DNA of 64,000 nucleotides from Mycolicibacterium vulneris (GTDB taxonomy: Bacteria; Actinomycetota; Actinomycetes; Mycobacteriales; Mycobacteriaceae): the NCBI RefSeq assembly GCF_002104765.1, contig NZ_NCXM01000009.1:1-64000 (forward strand), given 5' to 3'. How positions within the stretch are numbered: the first letter of the stretch is position 1; each line of letters opens with the position of its first letter. The notes below the pieces were generated by a model. That model worked only from the letters and a program-made list of their open reading frames with translations, ran no database searches and had not been told where the DNA came from. Position numbers and translations under genes: made by a program. Positions 54,461 through 61,897 of this stretch are shown here, one piece after another.

Positions 54461-56056
54461 TCACATCCGGAAGACGCCGAAGTTCGACGTCCCCTTGATC
54501 GGGCCATTGGCGATGGCGGACAGACACATTCCCAATACGGTGCGGGTATCGCGCGGGTCGATCACCCCGTCGTCGTAGAGCATCCCGGACAGCACCAGCG
54601 GCAGCGACTCGGCTTCGATCTGGCCCTCGACCGCGGCCCGCATCGCCGCGTCGGCCTCCTCGTCGACCTGCTGGCCGCGCGCCTCGGCCGCCGCGCGAGC
54701 AACGATCGACAACACCCCCGACAGCTGGGCGCCACCCATCACCGCGGACTTGGAGGTCGGCCACGCGAACAGGAACCGCGGATCGTAGGCGCGGCCGCAC
54801 ATGCCGTAGTGGCCCGCGCCGTAGGACGCGCCGATCAGCAGCGAGATGTGCGGGACGGTCGAATTGGACACGGCGTTGATCATCATCGAGCCGTGCTTGA
54901 TCATCCCGCCCTCTTCGTAGTCCTTGCCCACCATGTAGCCGGTGGTGTTGTGCAGGAACAACAGTGGCGTGTTGGAGCGGTTGGCCAGCTGGATGAACTG
55001 GGTGGCCTTCTGGGACTCCTCGCTGAACAGCACGCCGCGCGCGTTGGCCAGGATGCCGATCGGATAGCCGTGTAACTGGGCCCAGCCCGTCACCAACGAC
55101 GACCCGTACAGCGGTTTGAATTCGTCGAATTCGGAGCCGTCGACGATGCGGGCGATCACTTCCCGCGGATCGAACGGGATGCGCAGATCCGCGGGCACGA
55201 TGCCGATGAGTTCCTCGGTGTCGAACAGCGGCGCGGTGACCGGTTTGGGTTTCGGCCCCTGCTTGACCCAGTTCAGCCGGGCGACGACGCGGCGGCCGAT
55301 TCGGATCGCGTCGAGTTCGTCGACGGCGAAGTAGTCGGCCAAACCCGAGACACGGGCGTGCATTTCGGCGCCGCCGAGCGATTCGTCGTCGGATTCCTCA
55401 CCGGTGGCCATCTTCACCAGCGGGGGACCCGCGAGGAAGACCTTGGAACGTTCCTTGATCATCACCACGTGGTCGGACATGCCCGGAACGTAGGCGCCGC
55501 CCGCGGTGGAGTTGCCGAACACCAATGCGATGGTGGGGATCCCGGCCGCCGACAGCCGGGTCAGGTCGCGGAACATCCGCCCACCGGGAATGAAGATCTC
55601 CTTCTGCGTGGGCAGGTCCGCGCCGCCGGATTCCACCAGGGAGATGACCGGTAGCCGGTTCTCGAAGGCGATCTGGTTGGCCCGCAGGATCTTCTTCAGG
55701 GTCCACGGGTTGCTGGTGCCGCCTTTGACGGTCGGGTCGTTGGCGACGATCATGCATTCCACGCCTTCGACGACACCGATGCCGGTGACCGTGCTGGCGC
55801 CGACCTTGAAGGCGCTGCCCCACGCCGCGAGCGGACTGAGCTCCAGGAACGGCGAGTCCTGGTCGACGAGTAATTCGATGCGTTCGCGCGCCGTCAACTT
55901 GCCGCGATCATGATGGCGTTCAACGTATTTGGCCCCGCCGCCAGCCAGCGCATTGGCCAGCTCGGTGTCGATCTCCTCAAGTTTGGTGATCGCCGCCGTC
56001 GCCGCGTCGGTGAAGACGGGGGCCTCGGCGTCGAGGGTGGACTGCAGCACGGTCAT
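54461..56056 (-). CDS. accD2: Acyl-CoA carboxylase beta (carboxyltransferase) subunit (AccD2-type)
   Basis: A 531-residue carboxyltransferase of the MCC/GCC type. N- and C-terminal crotonase-like domains are visible, with VISLVESGGADLPTQKEIFIPGGRMF near residue 140, GNSTAGGAYVPGMSDHVVMI near residue 180, and HNTTGYMVGKDYEEGGMIKHGSMM near residue 365. SYGAGHYGMCGRAYDPRFLFAWP supports a branched enoyl-CoA substrate rather than acetyl-CoA or propionyl-CoA. The start overlaps the fadE13 stop by 4 bp. Which branched substrate is used cannot be told from sequence by eye. Confidence 0.95.
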   Translation of the reverse strand: MTVLQSTLDAEAPVFTDAATAAITKLEEIDTELANALAGGGAKYVERHHDRGKLTARERIELLVDQDSPFLELSPLAAWGSAFKVGASTVTGIGVVEGVECMIVANDPTVKGGTSNPWTLKKILRANQIAFENRLPVISLVESGGADLPTQKEIFIPGGRMFRDLTRLSAAGIPTIALVFGNSTAGGAYVPGMSDHVVMIKERSKVFLAGPPLVKMATGEESDDESLGGAEMHARVSGLADYFAVDELDAIRIGRRVVARLNWVKQGPKPKPVTAPLFDTEELIGIVPADLRIPFDPREVIARIVDGSEFDEFKPLYGSSLVTGWAQLHGYPIGILANARGVLFSEESQKATQFIQLANRSNTPLLFLHNTTGYMVGKDYEEGGMIKHGSMMINAVSNSTVPHISLLIGASYGAGHYGMCGRAYDPRFLFAWPTSKSAVMGGAQLSGVLSIVARAAAEARGQQVDEEADAAMRAAVEGQIEAESLPLVLSGMLYDDGVIDPRDTRTVLGMCLSAIANGPIKGTSNFGVFRM

Positions 56057-57213
56057 GATTGGAATCCCAGCAGTTTGGCGGACAGTGCGGTGAGGATCTC
56101 GGTGGTCCCACCGCCGATGCCGAGGATTCTCATGTCCCGGTATTGGCGTTCCACCTCGGATTCGGCCATGTAACCCATGCCGCCGAACAGCTGGACGGCT
56201 TGGTTGGCCACCCACTCGCCGGCCTCGACGGCGGTGTTCTTGGCGAAGCACACCTGCGGGATCAGATTGGTCTCACCGGCGAGCTGCCGCTCCACCACGC
56301 TGCGCGAGTAGACCCGGGCGACGTCGATGCGACGGGCCATCTCGGCCAGCGTGTTCTGCACCGACTGCCGCGATATCAGCGGCCGGCCGAACGTTTCGCG
56401 ATCGCGACACCATTGCACCGTCAGGTCCAGGCACCGCTGCGCGCTTGAATATGCTTGTGCGGCAAGGCCGATGCGCTCCGAGACGAAGGCCTGCGCGATC
56501 TGGGCGAAGCCGCTGTTCTCGGCGCCGACCAGGTTGGCCACCGGCACGCGGACGTCGGTATAGGACAGTTCGGCGGTGTCCGAGGACCGCCAGCCCATCT
56601 TGTCCAGCTTGCGGGTCACCTCGAAGCCCGGCGTGCCCTTCTCGACCACCAGCAGCGAAACCCCACCCGCGCCAGCGCCTCCGGTGCGCACCGCGGTGAC
56701 CACGTAGTCGGCGCGGACCCCGGAGGTGATGTAGGTCTTGGCGCCGTTGACCAAGTAGTAGGCGTCGCCGTCGCTGCGGACAAGCTCAGCCGAGGTCCTC
56801 AGATGCCCGACGTCGGAACCGCCGCCGGGTTCGGTGATGGCCAGCGAACCGATCATCTCACCGGCCAGCGTCGGGCGGACGAACTCATCGATCAGCCGTT
56901 GATCGCCCGAGGCGATCATGTGCGGCACCGCGATGCCGCAGGTGAACAGCGACGCGAAGACACCGCCCGGCGCTCCGGCCTGATGCATCTCCTCGCAGAT
57001 GATCACCGCGTCGGCGCCGTCGCCGCCACCGCCGCCGGCCGATTCGGGCAAGCCCGCTCCCAGCAGTCCGGCGGCCCCGGCGCTGCGGTGCAATTCGCGC
57101 GGCAGGTCGCCGGTGCGCTCCCACTCGTCGACGTGGGGCAGGATCTGGCGTTCTGCGAACGAGCGCACCGTCTTTCGCAGCTGTTCGCGCTCGGGCGTGG
57201 TCCAAAGATTCAC
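56053..57213 (-). CDS. fadE13: Acyl-CoA dehydrogenase (FadE13-type)
   Basis: A 386-residue acyl-CoA dehydrogenase. It has MIGSLAITEPGGGSDVGHLRTSAE near residue 120, KTYITSGVRADYVVTAVRTG near residue 160, CRDRETFGRPLISRQSVQNTLAEMA near residue 272, and AVQLFGGMGYMAESEVERQYRDMRILGIGGGTTEIL near the C-terminus (isovaleryl/citronellyl-type). The GTG start overlaps the AtuA-like stop by 4 bp (GTGA). A Gly-rich stretch near residue 60 is unusual but in frame. Confidence 0.93.
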   Translation of the reverse strand: MNLWTTPEREQLRKTVRSFAERQILPHVDEWERTGDLPRELHRSAGAAGLLGAGLPESAGGGGGDGADAVIICEEMHQAGAPGGVFASLFTCGIAVPHMIASGDQRLIDEFVRPTLAGEMIGSLAITEPGGGSDVGHLRTSAELVRSDGDAYYLVNGAKTYITSGVRADYVVTAVRTGGAGAGGVSLLVVEKGTPGFEVTRKLDKMGWRSSDTAELSYTDVRVPVANLVGAENSGFAQIAQAFVSERIGLAAQAYSSAQRCLDLTVQWCRDRETFGRPLISRQSVQNTLAEMARRIDVARVYSRSVVERQLAGETNLIPQVCFAKNTAVEAGEWVANQAVQLFGGMGYMAESEVERQYRDMRILGIGGGTTEILTALSAKLLGFQS

Positions 57214-58940
57214 AGCAGACTCTCCGGGATGTCGAGGTAGCGGCCGCGGAGCCATTCGCCCAGCCCCTTGGCCTGGGGATCGAATCGAGCCTGGTAGGCG
57301 ACGCCCCGGCCGAGGATGCCGTCGATGACGAAGTTGACCGCCCGCAGGTTCGGCAGCAGGTGGCGGGTGACGTCGAAGTCCGCGGCCTCGGGCAGCAGCG
57401 CCTTGAGCAGCTCGACGGTCAAAGTGTTGGCCAGCCACCGCCATTGCTCGTCGGTGCGCACCCAGACCCCGACGTTCGCCGAGCCGCCCTTGTCGCCGCT
57501 GCGCGCCGCGGCGATGCGGCCCAGCGGCACCCGCCGGGTCGGGCCGGCCCGCAGCGGTTCCGGCAGCGGTGGCGTGTCGGCCGGGGATAGCTCCAAAGTG
57601 TCTGTGGCGCAGGGGATGTCGATACGGGATCCGTCGGCGTGTACCGCGACGTGTGGTACCTGATCGGCGGCGACGTATCCCGGGGTGAACACGCCGTAGA
57701 CCTGGCCGTCGCCCGGCGGGGCCGTCACGTGAAATCCCGGATAGCTGGCCAACGCCAATTCGACAGCGGCGGAGGAGAATTGGCGCCCGACATTGGCGGG
57801 GTCGGGGTCGCGCACGACGCAGTGCAGCAGGGCGCTGGCGGCCTCTTCGGTGTCGGCGTCTGGGTGGTCGGTGCGGGCCAGCGACCATTGCAGTTCGGCG
57901 GGCTTGACGTTGAGCGCGGCGTCGAGTTGCCGGCGTATCAGCTCGGCCTTGGCCTCGATGTCCAGGCCGGTCAGCACGAAGGTCATCGAGTTGCGGAACC
58001 CGCCGATGCTGTTCATCGACACCTTGTAGGTGGGTGGCGGGGCTTCGCCGCGCACCCCGCTGATGCGCACCCGGTCGGGCCCGTCGGACGACAACTCGAC
58101 GCTGTCCATCCGGGCGGTGACGTCGGGATTGGCGTAGCGCGCACCGGTGATCTCGTAGAGCAGTTGCGCGGTGACGGTGTCGACGCTGACCAGGCCGCCG
58201 GTGCCCGGGTGCTTGGTGATCACCGAGGATCCGTCGGCGCTGACCTCGGCCAGGGGGAAACCGGCGTGGGTGAGATCGGCGACCTCGGTGAAGAACGAGT
58301 AGTTGCCGCCGGTGGCCTGCACCCCGCACTCGATGACATGGCCGGCGACCACGGCGCCGGCGAGCCGGTCATAGTCGGTGCGGTCCCACCCGAAGTGTGC
58401 GGCGGCCGCCCCGACGATCACCGAGGCGTCGGTGACGCGGCCGGTGACGACCACGTCGGCGCCGGCCTCGAGGCAGTCGACGATTCCCCAGGCGCCCAGG
58501 TACGCGTTCGCGGTCAGCGGGCTGCCCAGGCCGAGCTCGGCGGCACGCGACAACAGGTCGTCGCCCTCCACGTGAGCGATCCGGGCGTCGATGCCCAGCC
58601 GCTCGGCCAGCGCGCGTATCGCGTCGGCCAGGCCGGCGGGGTTGAGGCCGCCGGCGTTGGCGACGATGCGGACCCCGCGGTCGCGAGCCTCGCCGAGGCA
58701 GTCCTCGAGCTGGGTCAGAAAGGTCTTGGCGTAGCCGCGCTCGGGGTGCTTCATCCGGTCGCGGCCCAGGATTAGCATGGTGAGTTCGGCCAGGTAATCG
58801 CCGGTGAGGTACTCGACGTCACCGCCGGTGAGCATCTCGCGCATGGCCGACAGCCGGTCGCCGTAGAACCCCGAACAGTTCGCGATCCGGACGGCGCCGG
58901 AACTGCCCAAGGCGCCGGAAGCGCCGGAAGCCGAGGCCAT
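57210..58940 (-). CDS. Acyclic terpene utilization AtuA-like protein (DUF1446, Rv0976c-type)
   Basis: A 576-residue protein and first gene of the acyl-CoA operon. Residues ~15-360 match the DUF1446/AtuA family (IANCSGFYGDRLSAM, GGDVEYLTGDYLAELTMLIL, NAGGLNPAGLADAI, DVVVTGRVTDASVIVGAA). Residues ~465-576 match the AtuA C-terminal domain (AAARSGDKGGSANVGVWV). AtuA is required for citronellol/geraniol breakdown in Pseudomonas, but its reaction is not established. A 16-bp TetR-type palindrome lies 41-56 bp upstream. The first ~16 residues (Ala/Ser/Gly) may not be translated. Confidence 0.88.
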   Translation of the reverse strand: MASASGASGALGSSGAVRIANCSGFYGDRLSAMREMLTGGDVEYLTGDYLAELTMLILGRDRMKHPERGYAKTFLTQLEDCLGEARDRGVRIVANAGGLNPAGLADAIRALAERLGIDARIAHVEGDDLLSRAAELGLGSPLTANAYLGAWGIVDCLEAGADVVVTGRVTDASVIVGAAAAHFGWDRTDYDRLAGAVVAGHVIECGVQATGGNYSFFTEVADLTHAGFPLAEVSADGSSVITKHPGTGGLVSVDTVTAQLLYEITGARYANPDVTARMDSVELSSDGPDRVRISGVRGEAPPPTYKVSMNSIGGFRNSMTFVLTGLDIEAKAELIRRQLDAALNVKPAELQWSLARTDHPDADTEEAASALLHCVVRDPDPANVGRQFSSAAVELALASYPGFHVTAPPGDGQVYGVFTPGYVAADQVPHVAVHADGSRIDIPCATDTLELSPADTPPLPEPLRAGPTRRVPLGRIAAARSGDKGGSANVGVWVRTDEQWRWLANTLTVELLKALLPEAADFDVTRHLLPNLRAVNFVIDGILGRGVAYQARFDPQAKGLGEWLRGRYLDIPESLL

Positions 58941-58980
58941 GCCTGTCCTCCATTCGGGGATTCACCGGTTCGGACCTACC

Positions 58981-58996
58981 AACCAACCGGTAGGTT
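58981..58996. promoter_or_regulatory. TetR-type operator palindrome of the acyl-CoA operon
   Basis: AACCAACCGGTAGGTT is palindromic except for one A/A pair, with the core ACCGGT. It sits 41-56 bp before the AtuA-like start and is embedded in CCTACC-AACCAACC-GGTAGG, a further overlapping inverted repeat. Spacing and symmetry fit a TetR-family acyl-CoA-responsive repressor. No such repressor gene is in the window. Confidence 0.5.
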
Positions 58997-59092
58997 AGCG
59001 GGTACCGTCGGTGTCACGTCAAGGATCCCACTTCGGAACAGGGTGCCCGCGGTGCGCCCGGTGGGCAGGGGATCGGCGCGCGGACGTCCATT

Positions 59093-59121
59093 TTGGCCAC
59101 AGGCGGACCAGCGACTATCCT
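59093..59121 (+). promoter_or_regulatory. Candidate SigA-type promoter of rpmF
   Basis: TTGGCC (59093-59098) and TATCCT (59116-59121) are separated by 17 bp and lie about 90 bp upstream of the rpmF start. The -10 hexamer fits the mycobacterial TANNNT pattern; the -35 is a partial match. Confidence 0.4.
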
Positions 59122-59210
59122 GATGTGCGATCGTCGCCCGTTCGGCCCACCGGCCACGCCGCGCGACATGCCGAACTGCAAGTCCCACTATTGAGGAGTT
59201 AGGCCCGACC

Positions 59211-59384
59211 ATGGCCGTACCCAAGCGCAGAATGTCGCGCGCGAACACCCGTAGCCGGCGCGCGCAGTGGAAGGCCGAGAAGACCGAACTCGTCGGTGTG
59301 ACGGTCGCAGGTCAGCGGCACAAAGTTCCCCGGCGGCTGCTCAAGGCGGCCCGCCTCGGTCTGATCGACCTCGACCGCCGCTAG
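59211..59384 (+). CDS. rpmF: 50S ribosomal protein L32 (no zinc-binding cysteines)
   Basis: A 57-residue ribosomal protein: [20 protein letters not shown] at the N-terminus and [20 protein letters not shown] at the end. No Cys is present, so it is the cysteine-free (C-) form, which needs no zinc. GAGGAG lies 12-17 bases before the ATG. It matches the position of Rv0979A in M. tuberculosis. The final Asp-Arg-Arg-stop codons coincide with the end of the 55-bp repeat unit, and two full units follow directly after the stop. Confidence 0.95.
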
Positions 59385-59494
59385 CCCGATGGCGGCGGCC
59401 CGCTGCGCCCGGCTTCGCCGCGCTTGCGACCGCCGCTAGCCCGATGGCGGCGGCCCGCTGCGCCCGGCTTCGCCGCGCTTGCGACCGCCGCTAG
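59385..59494. repeat. 55-bp tandem repeat, two copies, after rpmF
   Basis: Two identical 55-bp units (59385-59439 and 59440-59494) follow the rpmF stop. The unit ends in GACCGCCGCTAG, which is also the last 12 bases of rpmF, so the array may have grown from the gene end. It shares most of its sequence with the 57-bp unit at 21904-22168, differing by a short indel in the middle and at the end. GGCGGCGG and CCGCCGC segments allow a hairpin. Confidence 0.92.
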
Positions 59495-59510
59495 CCCCTC
59501 CCGGCGCGCC

Positions 59511-59529
59511 TCTCAGGTCAGTCTCAGGC
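59511..59529 (+). promoter_or_regulatory. MprA-type box upstream of mprA
   Basis: TCTCAGGT (59511) and TCTCAGGC (59522) are direct repeats 11 bp apart, ending 21 bp before the mprA GTG. MprA binds loosely conserved 8-bp direct repeats and autoregulates its operon, so this is a good autoregulatory candidate. Confidence 0.65.
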
Positions 59530-59550
59530 AGTGGGACGAAACTAGGGTCC

Positions 59551-60240
59551 GTGCGAATACTGGTCGTCGACGATGATCGCGCGGTGCGCGAGTCGCTGCG
59601 TAGGTCGTTGTCCTTCAACGGCTACTCCGTTGAGTTAGCCCATGACGGGGTCGAAGCCCTCGAACGGATCGCGAACGAGCGGCCCGATGCCCTTGTTCTG
59701 GATGTGATGATGCCGCGCCTGGACGGCCTCGAGGTATGCCGCCAGCTCCGCAGCACCGGCGACGACCTGCCCATCCTGGTGCTCACCGCGCGCGATTCGG
59801 TGTCGGAGCGGGTCGCCGGCCTGGATGCCGGCGCCGACGACTACCTGCCGAAGCCGTTCGCCCTGGAAGAGCTGTTGGCTCGGATGCGCGCTCTGCTGCG
59901 CCGCACCAAGCCGGAGGACGAGGACGCCGATTCGGTGGCGATGACGTTCTCTGACCTGACGCTGGACCCGGTCACCCGCGAGGTCACCCGCGGTCAGCGC
60001 CGGATCAGCCTGACCCGCACCGAATTCGCGCTGCTGGAAATGCTGATCGCCAATCCGCGCCGGGTGCTCACCCGCAGCCGCATCCTCGAGGAGGTCTGGG
60101 GATTCGATTTCCCCACCTCGGGCAACGCGCTGGAGGTCTACGTGGGCTATCTGCGGCGCAAGACCGAAGCTGATGGGGAGTCGCGGTTGATCCACACCGT
60201 GCGCGGTGTGGGTTACGTCCTTCGGGAGACGCCCCCGTGA
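59551..60240 (+). CDS. mprA: Response regulator MprA
   Basis: A 229-residue OmpR-family regulator of envelope stress and persistence. The receiver domain (residues ~1-120) has acidic residues DDD at 7-9, phospho-acceptor Asp51 in [11 protein letters not shown] and Lys in [11 protein letters not shown] near residue 102. The winged-helix DNA-binding domain (residues ~130-229) has [29 protein letters not shown] and [11 protein letters not shown]. The GTG is chosen because the protein starts [16 protein letters not shown] as in known MprA. mprB begins 16 bp downstream. Confidence 0.97.
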   Translation: MRILVVDDDRAVRESLRRSLSFNGYSVELAHDGVEALERIANERPDALVLDVMMPRLDGLEVCRQLRSTGDDLPILVLTARDSVSERVAGLDAGADDYLPKPFALEELLARMRALLRRTKPEDEDADSVAMTFSDLTLDPVTREVTRGQRRISLTRTEFALLEMLIANPRRVLTRSRILEEVWGFDFPTSGNALEVYVGYLRRKTEADGESRLIHTVRGVGYVLRETPP

Positions 60241-60256
60241 CGATGCGGGTCCCTCG

Positions 60257-61825
60257 ATGATCCGGTTCCACCGGCCTCAACGCCCACCGATGCGCCCACC
60301 GTTGCGCGCAACGCCGTCCCTGTCGTTGCGGTGGCGGGTGATGCTGCTGGCCATGTCGATGGTGGCCATGGTCGTGGTGCTGATGGCCTTCGCCGTCTAC
60401 GCCGTGATCTCGGCCGCGCTGTACAGCGACATCGACAACCAGCTGCAAAGCCGGGCGCAACTGCTTATCGCCAGCGGTTCACTGGCCGCCGACCCCGGCA
60501 AAGCCATCGAAGGCACTGCCTATTCCGACGTCAACGCGATGCTGGTGAACCCGGGCCACGCGATCTACACCGCCCAGCAGCCGGGTCAGACCCTGCCGGT
60601 CGGCTCGCCGGAAAAAGCGGTCATCCACGGTGACTTGTTCATGTCACGGCGCACCGCCGGCGACCAGCGAATCCTCGCGGTGCACCTGCAGAACGGCACC
60701 TCGCTGCTGATCTCCAAGAGCCTCAAGCCCACCGAGGCGGTGATGAACCGGCTGCGCTGGGTGCTGCTGATCGTCGGCGGCGTGGGTGTGGCGGTCGCCG
60801 CGGTGGCGGGCGGCATGGTCACCCGAGCCGGGCTACGCCCGGTGGCACGGCTGACCGAAGCGGCCGAGCGGGTGGCGCGCACCGATGACCTGAGACCCAT
60901 TCCCGTGTTCGGTAGCGACGAACTGGCAAGGCTCACCGAGTCGTTCAACCTGATGCTGCGCGCGCTCGCCGAGTCCCGGGAGCGGCAGGCACGACTGGTC
61001 ACCGACGCCGGGCACGAACTGCGCACCCCGCTGACGTCGCTGCGGACCAACGTCGAGCTGCTGATGGCCGCGATGGAACCGGGGGCGCCGCGTCTGCCCG
61101 AGCAGGAGATGGTCGACCTACGCACCGATGTCATGGCGCAGATCGAGGAATTGTCAACGCTGGTAGGCGATTTGGTGGACCTCACCCGCGATGACGCCGG
61201 CCAGGTGGTGCACGAACCCGTCGACATGTCCGAGGTCGTCGATCGCAGCCTGGAGCGAGTCAGGCGGCGGCGCAACGACATTCACTTCGACGTCGACGTG
61301 ACGCCGTGGCAGATGTACGGCGACGCCGCCGGGTTGTCGCGTGCGGTCCTCAACCTGCTCGACAACGCCGCCAAGTGGAGCCCGCCCAGTGGGCACGTCG
61401 GTGTCACAATGCGCCAGCTCGACCCGTCGCACGCGGAGCTGGTGATCGCCGACTACGGCCCCGGCATTCCGCTCCAGGAGCGCCGGCTGGTGTTCGAGCG
61501 GTTCTACCGCTCGATGGCCGCACGCGCCATGCCTGGCTCAGGACTCGGGCTCGCCATTGTCAAAAAGGTCGTGCTCAACCACGGGGGACTGCTGCGCGTC
61601 GAGGACACCGTTCCGGGCGGTCAGCCCCCGGGCACGTCCTTCTATGTGCTGCTGCCCGGCCGGCCGCTGCCCGCCTCGACGTACGCCACGGCCGCCGACG
61701 ATGCGGAAACCGGCCAGGTAGACGCCGCAACCGGCCCCACCCAAGCGGTGACCGACGACGAGGCGAACTCTCGGGAATCGGCGAACGTTATCTCAGTGGA
61801 CTCTCAGTCCGCGCGGGCAAGGTAG
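60257..61825 (+). CDS. mprB: Sensor histidine kinase MprB
   Basis: A 522-residue inner-membrane kinase that phosphorylates MprA. The first helix spans residues ~30-55 and the second ~167-190, flanking an extracytoplasmic sensor domain of ~110 residues. A HAMP domain follows (AGLRPVARLTEAAERVARTDDL), then the H-box DAGHELRTPLTSL with phosphorylated His253, the N-box LNLLDNAAKWS near residue 370 and the G-box GSGLGLAIVKK near residue 430. The ATG at 60257 gives a length close to the 504-residue M. tuberculosis protein. Its 3' end contains a second MprA-type box for pepD. Confidence 0.96.
   Translation: MIRFHRPQRPPMRPPLRATPSLSLRWRVMLLAMSMVAMVVVLMAFAVYAVISAALYSDIDNQLQSRAQLLIASGSLAADPGKAIEGTAYSDVNAMLVNPGHAIYTAQQPGQTLPVGSPEKAVIHGDLFMSRRTAGDQRILAVHLQNGTSLLISKSLKPTEAVMNRLRWVLLIVGGVGVAVAAVAGGMVTRAGLRPVARLTEAAERVARTDDLRPIPVFGSDELARLTESFNLMLRALAESRERQARLVTDAGHELRTPLTSLRTNVELLMAAMEPGAPRLPEQEMVDLRTDVMAQIEELSTLVGDLVDLTRDDAGQVVHEPVDMSEVVDRSLERVRRRRNDIHFDVDVTPWQMYGDAAGLSRAVLNLLDNAAKWSPPSGHVGVTMRQLDPSHAELVIADYGPGIPLQERRLVFERFYRSMAARAMPGSGLGLAIVKKVVLNHGGLLRVEDTVPGGQPPGTSFYVLLPGRPLPASTYATAADDAETGQVDAATGPTQAVTDDEANSRESANVISVDSQSARAR
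61791..61809 (+). promoter_or_regulatory. MprA-type box upstream of pepD
   Basis: TCTCAGTG (61791) and TCTCAGTC (61802) are direct repeats with the same 11-bp period as the box before mprA. They lie in the last codons of mprB, about 90 bp before the pepD start. pepD is a known MprA target in M. tuberculosis. Confidence 0.65.
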
Positions 61826-61897
61826 GTCTGCGGCTACTGTTGAACCCAGCCGTCGACTTGCCGAAACACAGAGATAGAGGAAGAGCGACTTAGCGAC

